A DNA stretch of 64,000 nt from an uncultured Clostridia bacterium (GTDB lineage Bacteria; Bacillota; Clostridia; Oscillospirales; Oscillospiraceae): the NCBI GenBank assembly GCA_947383645.1, contig CANDEH010000001.1:1-64000 (forward strand), in the 5' to 3' direction. The notes below the pieces were generated by a model, which was not told the DNA's origin, did no database searches, and worked only from the letters and a program-made list of their open reading frames with translations. A program made the translations under genes and the position numbers. The first letter of the stretch is position 1; each line of letters starts with the position of its first letter. Of the stretch, positions 15,194 through 22,776 are shown one piece after another.

Positions 15194-16294
15194 ATGCGAA
15201 AGAGAACCGTCCTCCGCGCCGCGCTGCTGCTTCTGCTGGCGCTGGCACTGTTGATTGCCGCCTATGTGGTCTATGTCTTCGCCTCCTGGCGGCGGCTGCC
15301 GGATAACCTGCCCCTGGATGTCACCCCCGCCGCCAGCGCCGTCAACGGCGATGTGGAGGCGGGGGGCTCCTACCGCCTTGTCACCTGCAACGTGGGCTTC
15401 GGGGCCTACAGCGACGACTTCTCCTTCTTCATGGATGGCGGGCGGGAGAGCCGGGCTCGCTCCGCGCAGGCGGCGGAGGAGAACATCACCGGCGCCGTGA
15501 GCGCGGCCCTGGATCTGAACCCGGACTTCCTGCTCCTCCAGGAGGTGGATGTGGACGGTACCCGCAGCTGTCACGTGGATGAGCTGGCCCTGACCCGCCG
15601 GCTGGCGGGGGAGACCTATAACAGTACCTTCGCGCAGAACTACGACAGCCCCTACCTCCTCTGGCCGCTGAGCGCCCCCCACGGGGCCAACCGGGCGGGG
15701 CAGGTGACCTTCTCCCGGTATCCCATCGCCTCCGCTCTCCGCCGGAGCCTCCCCATTGAGGAGGGGGTGATGAAGGTGGTGGACCTGGACCGCTGCTACT
15801 CCGTCAGCCGCATTCCGGTCCTTCCGAAGGAGGGGGGAGAGGTGCGGGATCTGGTGCTCTACAACCTCCACCTCTCCGCCTACACCTCCGACGGGACCAT
15901 CGCCGAGGAGCAGCTGAAGCTGCTCTTTGCCGACATGCTCTCGGAGTACGAGAGGGGCAACTACGCAGTGGCCGGAGGGGACTTCAACAAGGACCTTCTG
16001 GGGAACTCCGACGCAGTTTTCGGCGTCTCCGGGGAGAACTACACCTGGGCGCAGCCCATCCCGCCGGATCTGATTCCCCGGGGCCTCGCCGTCGTGGCCC
16101 CCGACGGCGGCGCCGCCGCCGTCCCCTCCTGCCGCAATGCTGATGGCCCCTACGGTCCGGACAGCTATGTGGTGACGGTAGACGGCTTCATCGTCTCCGG
16201 CAATGTGTCCGTCGGCAGCGCCTGGGTGCTGGACACCGCGTTTCGGTGGAGCGACCACAACCCGGCGGCGCTGGATTTTATGCTGAATCCGTGA
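15194..16294 (+). CDS. Membrane-anchored endonuclease/exonuclease/phosphatase (EEP) family protein
   Basis: 366 aa. One N-terminal hydrophobic helix (about 8-32) is followed by an EEP domain. Motifs are TCNVGFG near the start, the Mg ligand in LLLQEVDVDGTRS, the YNLHLSAY strand, AVAGGDFNKD, and the C-terminal SDHNP. Secreted relatives are DNases or sphingomyelinase-like phosphodiesterases; which one applies is unclear. The start was chosen from the promoter position and the purine-rich site AGGAAAGGGG. Confidence 0.85.
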   Translation: MRKRTVLRAALLLLLALALLIAAYVVYVFASWRRLPDNLPLDVTPAASAVNGDVEAGGSYRLVTCNVGFGAYSDDFSFFMDGGRESRARSAQAAEENITGAVSAALDLNPDFLLLQEVDVDGTRSCHVDELALTRRLAGETYNSTFAQNYDSPYLLWPLSAPHGANRAGQVTFSRYPIASALRRSLPIEEGVMKVVDLDRCYSVSRIPVLPKEGGEVRDLVLYNLHLSAYTSDGTIAEEQLKLLFADMLSEYERGNYAVAGGDFNKDLLGNSDAVFGVSGENYTWAQPIPPDLIPRGLAVVAPDGGAAAVPSCRNADGPYGPDSYVVTVDGFIVSGNVSVGSAWVLDTAFRWSDHNPAALDFMLNP

Positions 16295-16382
16295 GGGGCC
16301 GGGCGGTCCCTCCGGTCGGGCGGCTTGCCGGCCTCTCCCCACTTGATTCCACAAAAAATTGTAAAAAAACCACAAGACAGGA

Positions 16383-16411
16383 TTGAAGAAGCCGGAAAAA
16401 TTATGTATAAT
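16383..16411 (+). promoter_or_regulatory. Promoter of dhaK
   Basis: TTGAAG (16383-16388) and TATAAT (16406-16411) are spaced 17 bp apart. The leader is about 90 nt. Confidence 0.7.
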
Positions 16412-16506
16412 GGAAAAAGCATGGGCAGTCTGGCCGACAGGCTGCCTGGCAGGAAGCCGTACCGGCAGGCTCAGCTTCTAATTTATTGCAGAAAGAAGGT
16501 CCCGCT

Positions 16507-17499
16507 ATGAAAAAGATCATCAACGCCCCAGAGACCTACACGGACGACATGCTCCGCGGCATCTACGCCGCACACAGCCAGGTGAAGTACGCCGCAGACG
16601 ATCTGCGCTGCTACTGCGTGGCGGAGAAGAAGCCGGGCAAGGTGGCCATCATCACCGGCGGCGGCACCGGGCACCTGCCCCTGTTCCTGGGCTACGTGGG
16701 CGACGGCCTGCTGGACGGCTGCGGCGTGGGCAGCGTGTTCCAGTCCCCCTCCGCCGAGCAGATCTACAACATCTCCAGGGAGGTGGAGGCCGGGGCTGGC
16801 ATCCTGTACCTCTACGGCAACTACACCGGGGACATCATGAACTTCGACATGGCCGCCGAGATGTGCGACATGGACGACATCCCCACCAAGTCCATTGTGG
16901 GGGCCGACGACGTGATCTCCAACGCCGACCCCGCCACTCGCCGGGGCGTGGCGGGCATCTTCTTTATGTACAAGTGCGCCGGGGCCAGGGCCGCCCAGAT
17001 GGGCACTCTGGACGAGGTTCTGGCGGCGGCCCAGCTGGCCAAGGACAACACCCGCACCGTGGGCTTCGCCCTGACCCCCTGCATCATCCCCGAGGTGGGA
17101 CACGCCAACTTCTCCCTGGCGGAGGGCGAGATGGCCATGGGCATGGGCATCCACGGGGAGCCCGGCGTGTGGAACGGACCCATCAAGACCGCCGACGAGC
17201 TGGCGGCGGAGTCTCTGGACGCCATTCTGAAGGATATGCCTGTGGCTGAGGGCGAGGAGGTCTGCGTCCTCATCAACGGTCTGGGGGCTACTTCCATCGA
17301 GGAGCTCTACATCCTCAGCGGCAGTGTGCGGAAGATTCTGGACGGCAAGGGGATCAAGACCTACCGCACCTTCGTGGGCGAGTACGCCACCTCCATGGAG
17401 ATGGCGGGGGCCTCCATCTCCCTGTGCAGGGTGGCAAATGACGAGATGAAGCAGTGGATTGACATGCCGGTTCACACGCCGTTCTATACCCAGGCCTGA
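16507..17499 (+). CDS. dhaK: Dihydroxyacetone kinase subunit DhaK
   Basis: 330 aa from the ATG at 16507 (AAGGT site upstream). DhaK binds dihydroxyacetone covalently through a histidine, visible in GMGIHGEPGVWNG (about 217-229). The N-terminal GGGTGHLPLFLGYVG motif (about 53-67) is the family signature. The partner DhaL, which carries the nucleotide, follows after 130 bp. No DhaM phosphotransferase gene is present here, so the phosphoryl donor (PTS or ATP) is undetermined. Confidence 0.95.
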   Translation: MKKIINAPETYTDDMLRGIYAAHSQVKYAADDLRCYCVAEKKPGKVAIITGGGTGHLPLFLGYVGDGLLDGCGVGSVFQSPSAEQIYNISREVEAGAGILYLYGNYTGDIMNFDMAAEMCDMDDIPTKSIVGADDVISNADPATRRGVAGIFFMYKCAGARAAQMGTLDEVLAAAQLAKDNTRTVGFALTPCIIPEVGHANFSLAEGEMAMGMGIHGEPGVWNGPIKTADELAAESLDAILKDMPVAEGEEVCVLINGLGATSIEELYILSGSVRKILDGKGIKTYRTFVGEYATSMEMAGASISLCRVANDEMKQWIDMPVHTPFYTQA

Positions 17500-17501
17500 C
17501 A

Positions 17502-17541
17502 CTTTTCTTGAAAGAAAAGTGTCCAAAAGAACTTTCATGCG
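17502..17541 (+). repeat. Stop-codon-associated hairpin repeat after dhaK
   Basis: ACACTTTTCTTGAAAGAAAA with its complement forms a hairpin immediately after the dhaK stop. It is followed by CCAAAAGAACTTTCATG, matching the copies beside pilT at 3027-3068. It lies inside the dhaK-dhaL gap. Confidence 0.75.
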
Positions 17542-17632
17542 CTCTGTACTGCTATATAGGGCCAACATTTCCGCACGGTGACGGGGCAATCATGAATGCT
17601 GAGCAGCCGTGCTTAGAGGAGACAAGATACCT

Positions 17633-18274
17633 ATGAATATCATCACCTGTGACCAGCTCCCCGCTCTCTTTGAGGGGGTGGCCGCTATCTTCGCGGAGAA
17701 GCGGGAGGAGCTGTGCGATATGGACGCCAACATGGGCGACGGGGACCTGGGGCTGACCATGGACAAGGGCTATGGCGCTCTGCCCGGGCTTCTGCGGGAG
17801 AACATGGAGGCCGGAGACGCCGGCAAGACGCTGATGAAGGCCGGCATGAAGATGTCCAGCGTGGTGCCCTCCACCATGGGCACCCTGATGTCCAGCGGCA
17901 TCATGGAGGGCGGCAAGGCCCTGAAGGGCAGGGCGGAGATCGGTCCGGCGGATCTGGCGGCGTACCTCACCGCCTTCGCCGGGGGCATCCAGAAGCGGGG
18001 TAAGTGCCAGCAGGGGGACCGTACTATTCTGGACGCTGTGGCCCCCGCCGCCGAGGCTGCGGAGAAGGCCGCCGCCGAGGGCGGAGATCTGGCCGCCGTC
18101 CTGGCCGCCGCCTGCGAGGGGGCTGCCCAGGGCGTGGAGGCCACCAAGGGCATGACCCCGAAATTTGGCAAGGCGGCGGTGTTCGCCGCCAAGGCCGCCG
18201 GGGTGGCCGATCAGGGCGCCGTGGCGGGAATGTACATGCTCCGGGGCTTGAAGCGGGGCCTGGAGGCGCTGTAA
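17633..18274 (+). CDS. dhaL: Dihydroxyacetone kinase subunit DhaL
   Basis: 213 aa from the ATG at 17633, with GAGGAG about 10 nt upstream. The N-terminal DANMGDGDLGLTM (about 30-42) holds the conserved Asp residues that bind Mg-nucleotide. The barrel continues with MSSVVPSTMGTLMSSG, and the C-terminal QQGDRTILDAVAPA segment is also characteristic. Together with DhaK it phosphorylates dihydroxyacetone to DHAP. Confidence 0.93.
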   Translation: MNIITCDQLPALFEGVAAIFAEKREELCDMDANMGDGDLGLTMDKGYGALPGLLRENMEAGDAGKTLMKAGMKMSSVVPSTMGTLMSSGIMEGGKALKGRAEIGPADLAAYLTAFAGGIQKRGKCQQGDRTILDAVAPAAEAAEKAAAEGGDLAAVLAAACEGAAQGVEATKGMTPKFGKAAVFAAKAAGVADQGAVAGMYMLRGLKRGLEAL

Positions 18275-18279
18275 ACAGG

Positions 18280-19098
18280 ATGCTGGATGTCAGACAGATT
18301 GAGACATTTGTTCTGAATGCTCCAGGAAACTGCGTCTCTGAGCGGGACGCCATCACCCCACAGGCGGCGGGCGTGCGCCTGTTTGACCCGCCCATTTTCG
18401 CCGTGGGCGACCCGGACGATCCGCTCTTCGCCGGCCTGAAGCGCCCGGAGGCGGTGGGTCCCCACCTGCTGCTCCCCCGGGACTGGCTGCCGGAGGCCCG
18501 GAGCGTCCTCTCCTTCTTCCTGCCCTTCAGTGACGCGGTGAAGTCCAGCAACGCCGCGCCCCCCGGGGACTTTCCCTCCCCCCTGTGGCTCCACGGGCGG
18601 ATCGAGGGGCAGGCGTTCCTGCTGGATCTCTGCCGGGAGTTGGTGCGGCTGCTGGAGCGGGAGGGGGCCGTCTCCGTGGTTCCCGCCATGGACAGCCGCT
18701 TCTGGACGGTGAGCCCGCCCCAGCCGGCCACCGGGGCGCTCTGCTACACAAGCAACTGGTCGGAGCGCCACGCCGCCTTTATCTGCGGACTGGGTACCTT
18801 CTCCCTCTCCAGGGGCGTCATCACGGAGAAGGGGGTCTGCGGCCGCTTCGGCAGCCTGATTACCACTGCGGCGCTCCCCGTCACGGTGCGGCCCTACCAC
18901 GACCTGGAGGAGTACTGCATCCACTGCGGGGCCTGTGCGCGCAACTGCCCCGGCGGCGCCATCTCCCTGGAGCAGGGGAAGCAGCATCCCCCCTGTTACG
19001 ACTTTCAGGCGAGCATTCTGGACCGCACCGCCCCCCGCTACGGCTGCGGCAAGTGCCAGGTATCCGTTCCCTGCATGAGCAAAATCCCCGGAAAATAG
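18280..19098 (+). CDS. Epoxyqueuosine reductase-like [4Fe-4S] protein
   Basis: 272 aa from the ATG 5 nt after the dhaL stop. The C-terminal part has CIHCGACARNCPGGAI (a complete C-x2-C-x2-C-x3-CP cluster motif) and a later CGKCQVSVPC. The N-terminal half, with ARSVLSFFLPFSDAV, resembles the QueG/reductive dehalogenase-like fold. It lacks the HEAT extension of QueG, so I would call it a relative rather than queG. The role is unknown. It is cotranscribed with dhaKL, and a strong terminator follows. Confidence 0.75.
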   Translation: MLDVRQIETFVLNAPGNCVSERDAITPQAAGVRLFDPPIFAVGDPDDPLFAGLKRPEAVGPHLLLPRDWLPEARSVLSFFLPFSDAVKSSNAAPPGDFPSPLWLHGRIEGQAFLLDLCRELVRLLEREGAVSVVPAMDSRFWTVSPPQPATGALCYTSNWSERHAAFICGLGTFSLSRGVITEKGVCGRFGSLITTAALPVTVRPYHDLEEYCIHCGACARNCPGGAISLEQGKQHPPCYDFQASILDRTAPRYGCGKCQVSVPCMSKIPGK

Positions 19099-19102
19099 GA
19101 AA

Positions 19103-19136
19103 AACACTCCCCGGCGCAACCGCGCCGGGGAGTGTT
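19103..19136 (+). terminator. Terminator of the dhaKL operon (left copy)
   Basis: A 15-bp perfect stem (AACACTCCCCGGCGC and its complement) is followed by TTTTTG. A 37-38-bp sequence that includes this terminator recurs at 19315-19351. Confidence 0.9.
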
Positions 19137-19351
19137 TTTGTCTGTCAAAAAAGCCGGCAGAACATCGTTGGCGGTAAGGAGGATAGTGTGAAAGGAACCC
19201 AAGAGGGGTTCCTTTCGCGTTAAATCAACCCGCCGCAGCGACAGATTTCGGCCCCAGGGCCGAAATCTGGCTCAGCTTATCGAAAAACCCGTTAGGTTTT
19301 TCGATAAGCTGAGCCACTCCCCGGCGCAACCGCGCCGGAAGTGTTTTTGTC
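19105..19351. repeat. Family 1 repeat, copy B, between two terminator copies
   Basis: Core element 19144-19314. The left end TGTCAAAAAAGCC leads to GGTAAGGAGGATAGTGTGAA, a GGAACCC/GGGTTCC hairpin, the ACAGATTTCGG palindrome, and a right-end hairpin with arms GGCTCAGCTTATCGAAAAAC and its complement. The flanks 19105-19143 and 19315-19351 are direct repeats of the dhaKL terminator, differing by a few bases. Confidence 0.85.
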
Positions 19352-19438
19352 GGAGGGAGAGGAGATTTTGAGAGGGCGGGGTAATCTTTGGCTGCCCACC
19401 AAATTCTGACCGCTTTTACACACCCGTTGTCCTATAAT
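19344..19438 (+). promoter_or_regulatory. Possible Spo0A-type spoIIG promoter
   Basis: TATAAT at 19433-19438 has a TTGACC-like hexamer (CTGACC, 19406-19411) 21 bp upstream. This is close to the unusually long spacing known for the Spo0A-activated B. subtilis spoIIG promoter. A sequence TTTTTGTCGGAG (19344-19355) resembles a 0A box and would lie at about -100. This is pattern matching only. Confidence 0.4.
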
Positions 19439-19488
19439 ACCCCATAGCAAACAGCCCGCGCCCCTGGCGCGGAGAGAGGGGGACGGCC

Positions 19489-20289
19489 ATGCGCGTCATC
19501 TATGCGGATCTGGCGTTTTTTCTCAACGCCGCATTGGACTATCTGACCCTCTGCTGTACGGTGCGCCTCTTTGGACTGCCTCTGCGGCAGATACGGCTGG
19601 CGGCGGCGGCGGCCCTGGGGGGGATCTATGCCGTGCTGGCCCTGCTGCCGGGGTGGTCGCTGCTGGGCTCGGCGGCGGGGAAGTGCCTGATGGCCCTGGG
19701 GATGGTCCTTATTGTCTTCGGCCGCCGGGGGTACTTTCTCCGCCACTACCTGCTGTTTCTGGCGGTTTCCTGCACCCTCTCCGGGGCGGTGGTGGGGGTG
19801 GAGGCCATCCTCCTTGCCACCGAAAGCCCCTGGGTGGTGTTTCTGGTCTCGGGAGGGTTCTGCGCCTTTGTGCTCTCGGTGGTGTTTTTCCGGGGGGGCG
19901 CCGCCGCGCCGGGACTGGTCCGGGCGAAGATTGGCCTGGGCGGGAAAACGGCGGCGGTTACCCTCTTCCGGGACACCGGCAACACCCTGCGGGACCCGGG
20001 GAGCGGGCAGGTGATCTGCGTGGTCTGGGCGGAGGCGCTGGCGTCCCTGCTGAAGGACCGCCAGGTTCCCCGGCACACCGTGCCCTACCAGTCCCTGGGC
20101 CAGACCGCCGGGGCGCTGGAGGTGTTCTACTGCGACGCCCTGACCATCGACGGCAGGACGCTGCGGCACTACCCCATCGGCCTTGCGCCCCATCCGCTGT
20201 CCGACGGCGGCGGATTTGTGGGACTGTGGGGCGGCGGACAGGAAGGAGCGAGGCAATATGGACCGCCATTGGCTGCAAAATCTACATAA
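19489..20289 (+). CDS. spoIIGA: Sigma-E processing peptidase SpoIIGA
   Basis: 266 aa. Five hydrophobic segments occupy the first 150 residues, followed by an aspartic protease-like domain with the catalytic DTGN in TLFRDTGNTLRDPGSG (about 160-175). The start MRVIYADLAFFLNAALDYLTL is typical of the family. SpoIIGA cleaves pro-sigma-E at the sporulation septum after a forespore signal. It overlaps sigE by 32 nt, the expected gene order. Confidence 0.92.
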   Translation: MRVIYADLAFFLNAALDYLTLCCTVRLFGLPLRQIRLAAAAALGGIYAVLALLPGWSLLGSAAGKCLMALGMVLIVFGRRGYFLRHYLLFLAVSCTLSGAVVGVEAILLATESPWVVFLVSGGFCAFVLSVVFFRGGAAAPGLVRAKIGLGGKTAAVTLFRDTGNTLRDPGSGQVICVVWAEALASLLKDRQVPRHTVPYQSLGQTAGALEVFYCDALTIDGRTLRHYPIGLAPHPLSDGGGFVGLWGGGQEGARQYGPPLAAKST

Positions 20290-20983
20290 CCGAATCTGCG
20301 CCCTGCTGGCCAAATGGGGCCTGCTGCTCCCCGGCCGAAGCCACTACATCGGGGGCAGCGACACCCTGCCTCCGCCCCTGCCCCGGGAGGAGGAGGCCGC
20401 CCTGCTCCAGCGCCTCCAGCAGGGGGATCTGGAGGCCCGGCAGACTCTCATCGAGCGGAACCTGCGGTTGGTGGTCTACATCGCCCGCCGCTTCGAGAAC
20501 ACGGGGATCAACATCGAGGATCTGATCTCCATCGGCGCCATCGGCCTCATCAAGGCCATCAACACCTACAAGCCGGACAAGAACATCAAGCTGGCCACCT
20601 ACGCATCCCGGTGCATTGAGAACGAGATTCTCATGTACCTGCGCAAGAGCGTAAACCAGAAGGGGGAGGTGAGCCTGGACGAGCCGCTGAACACCGATTG
20701 GGACGGCAACGAGCTTCTCCTCAGCGACATCCTGGGCACCGACAGCGACGCCGTCTCCCGCCCCATCGAGGAGGACGTGGACCGGACCCTGCTCACCGAG
20801 GCTATCTCCCACCTGGAGGAGCGGGAGCGGGAGATCATCATTCTCCGCTTCGGCCTCTTCGGGGCCAAGGAGCAGACGCAGAAGGAGGTGGCGGACCGGC
20901 TGGGGATCTCGCAGTCGTACATCTCGAGGCTGGAGAAGCGGATTATTCTGCGGCTGAAGCGGGAGATTTTGCGGATGAGCTGA
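20258..20983 (+). CDS. sigE: Sporulation RNA polymerase sigma factor sigma-E
   Basis: 241 aa from the ATG at 20258 (GGAAGGAG upstream, inside spoIIGA). Region 2 reads GDLEARQTLIERNLRLVVYIARRFENTGINIEDLISIGAIGLIKA, and region 4.2 is KEVADRLGISQSYISRLEKRI. An N-terminal extension (about 30 residues) is compatible with a pro-sequence removed by SpoIIGA. It drives the first mother-cell transcription programme. The usual next gene, sigG, is absent; a family 1 repeat follows instead. Confidence 0.95.
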   Translation: MDRHWLQNLHNRICALLAKWGLLLPGRSHYIGGSDTLPPPLPREEEAALLQRLQQGDLEARQTLIERNLRLVVYIARRFENTGINIEDLISIGAIGLIKAINTYKPDKNIKLATYASRCIENEILMYLRKSVNQKGEVSLDEPLNTDWDGNELLLSDILGTDSDAVSRPIEEDVDRTLLTEAISHLEEREREIIILRFGLFGAKEQTQKEVADRLGISQSYISRLEKRIILRLKREILRMS

Positions 20984-20994
20984 GAGCTAAGAGT

Positions 20995-21030
20995 GGAGAG
21001 ATAGGAGATATGAGATAGGAGATAGGAGTT
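20995..21030. repeat. Heptanucleotide tandem tract after sigE
   Basis: Four to five units of GAGATAG/GATATGA type lie just after the sigE stop and before the duplicated hairpin that borders the family 1 repeat. Confidence 0.75.
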
Positions 21031-21035
21031 GTGGT

Positions 21036-21388
21036 ATCCCGCCTTTGGCGGGATCAGACTGTCAAAAAAGTCAATAGAGCAGGATGACGGTAAGGAGGAT
21101 AGTGTGAAAGGAACCCAAGAAGGGTTCCTTTCGCGTCAAATCGCCCGCCCGCAGGCGACAGATTTCGGCTGTGAGCCGAAATCTGGTAGGCCCGGCAACT
21201 GTGTTGCCGGGCCTACCCAAGAGGGGTTCCTTTCGCGTGCAATCGCCCGCCCGTACCCCAAGGGCATTTCCTCGCCGCTGCGCGGCTCAGGCACAGGCGA
21301 CAAATTGCGGCCAAAGGCCGCAATTTGCCTCAGCTTGTCGAAAAACCCGTTGGTTTTTTTGACAAGCTGATCCCGCCTTTGGCGGGAT
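21036..21388. repeat. Family 1 repeat, copy C, between two copies of a terminator-like hairpin
   Basis: The 19-bp palindrome ATCCCGCCTTTGGCGGGAT occurs at 21036-21054 and again at 21370-21388. Between them lies a 315-bp element that begins CAGACTGTCAAAAAAG and ends TTTTTTTGACAAGCTG, an imperfect terminal inverted repeat. Internal modules are the GGTAAGGAGGATAGTGTGAA block, two GGTTCCTTTCGCGT motifs, and hairpins ACAGATTTCGG, GTAGGCCCGGCAAC and CAAATTGCGGCC with their complements. Confidence 0.88.
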
Positions 21389-21458
21389 GGATTTGAAAAT
21401 TTGATCGACTTCCGGCAGAGGCTTGTCTCTCTGCCGGAAAATTTTTTGGATTTGCCTC

Positions 21459-21507
21459 TTGACAAATTGGTTTGTTGGTTCTATAGTTAGTTACATGAGT
21501 AATGAAC
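21459..21507 (+). promoter_or_regulatory. Promoter and probable GntR operator of the ytr-like operon
   Basis: TTGACA (21459-21464) and TATAGT (21482-21487) are 17 bp apart. Overlapping the -10 and start region is a dyad GTTagTTAC-atga-GTAAtgAAC (21486-21507), a good candidate for binding by the GntR regulator encoded next. Confidence 0.75.
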
Positions 21508-21535
21508 CATAGAACAAGGGGAAGGAGGAAGGGGA

Positions 21536-21901
21536 TTGCAGCAGCAGTTGACGGACAGTAAATCCATTTATTTGCAGATTGGGGAGATGATTGAGACGGA
21601 TATTCTGCGGGGCATCCTCCTGGAGGAAGAGCAGGCTCCCAGTACCAATGAGCTGGCCCGGCGGTTTACCATCAACCCGGCTACGGCGGGGAAGGGGCTG
21701 AATCTGCTGATCGATCAGGGGATTCTTTACAAGCGGCGGGGCATCGGCATGTTCGTGGCCCCGGGGGCCCGGGAGAAGATTCTGGAGAAGCGGCGGACGG
21801 CTTTTTTGGAGGGCCGGCTTAAAGAATTGCTGGACGAGGCGGAGCGCCTGGGCATCACGAGAGACGAGATTATCAAGATGATAGAGGAGAGCGACCTATG
21901 A
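21536..21901 (+). CDS. GntR-family (YtrA subgroup) transcriptional regulator
   Basis: 121 aa starting at TTG 21536, with GGAGGAAGGG directly upstream. The winged helix SIYLQIGEMIETDILRGILLEEEQAPSTNELARRFTINPATAGKGLNLLIDQGILYKRRGIGMFV is followed by a short C-terminal helix rather than a ligand domain, which defines the YtrA subgroup. Such regulators repress the ABC transporter genes they precede. It overlaps the next gene by 4 nt. Confidence 0.9.
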   Translation: MQQQLTDSKSIYLQIGEMIETDILRGILLEEEQAPSTNELARRFTINPATAGKGLNLLIDQGILYKRRGIGMFVAPGAREKILEKRRTAFLEGRLKELLDEAERLGITRDEIIKMIEESDL

Positions 21902-22776
21902 AACTGATCTGTGAGCATCTGACCAAGGCCTACAGCGGCCGGGAGGTCCTGCGGGATGTGAGCCTGACCCTGGAGCCGGGGAAGATCTACGGCCTGATCG
22001 GCCGCAACGGGGCGGGGAAGACCACCCTCCTCTCCGCTCTCACCGCCCAGATTCCCGTCACCTCCGGTACGGTGACGCTGGACGGGGAGGCGGTGTGGGA
22101 GAACCGGGGGGCGCTGAAGGAGCTATGTTTCTCCCGGGAGCTGAACGTCTCCTCGGAGAGCGGCCTCAGCGCCATGAGGGCGAGGGACTACCTGCGCTAC
22201 GCTGCCATCTACTACCCCCGGTGGGACGCGGCTCTGGCCGACCGGCTGATCGGCGAGTTCCAGCTGCCGGTGAAGAAAAAGCTGGGGAAGCTCTCCAAGG
22301 GGATGCTGTCCATGGTGACCATCGTGGCGGCTCTGGCCAGCAAGGCGCCCTTTACCTTCCTGGACGAGCCGGTGGCGGGCCTGGACGTCATCGCCCGGGA
22401 GCAGTTCTACCGTCTGCTGCTGGAGGAGTACCAGGCCACCGGGCGAACCTTTCTGGTGTCCACCCACATCATTGAGGAGGCGGCCAATGTGTTGGAGAAG
22501 GTCATTGTCCTCCGCGCCGGCCAGCTTTTGACCGTGGCCGACACCCAGAGCCTCCTGGACAGCGCCCGGTACGTCACCGGCAAGGCGGAGGATGTGGACG
22601 CGGCCACGGCGGGGCTGGAGGCGCACCACGCCCGGCATATGGGCCGGAGCAAGGCGGTGACCGTGTTCCTGCGGGAGGGGCAGAGCATCCGGGAGGGGTA
22701 CGACCTGACGGTGCAGCCCATGAGCCTCCAGCAGGTCTTTGTGGCCCTGTGCGGCGAGGAGGAGGGGGAGCAATGA
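21898..22776 (+). CDS. ABC transporter ATP-binding protein (YtrB-like)
   Basis: 292 aa with Walker A GRNGAGKT (about 37-44), the degenerate signature LSKGMLSM and Walker B FTFLDEPVAGLD, then the H-loop STHIIEE. The altered signature is common in YtrB-type exporters with GntR regulators. The C-terminal 70 residues form an extra domain. It is coupled on both sides by ATGA overlaps. The substrate is unknown; homologues respond to cell-wall stress or peptides. Confidence 0.9.
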   Translation: MKLICEHLTKAYSGREVLRDVSLTLEPGKIYGLIGRNGAGKTTLLSALTAQIPVTSGTVTLDGEAVWENRGALKELCFSRELNVSSESGLSAMRARDYLRYAAIYYPRWDAALADRLIGEFQLPVKKKLGKLSKGMLSMVTIVAALASKAPFTFLDEPVAGLDVIAREQFYRLLLEEYQATGRTFLVSTHIIEEAANVLEKVIVLRAGQLLTVADTQSLLDSARYVTGKAEDVDAATAGLEAHHARHMGRSKAVTVFLREGQSIREGYDLTVQPMSLQQVFVALCGEEEGEQ

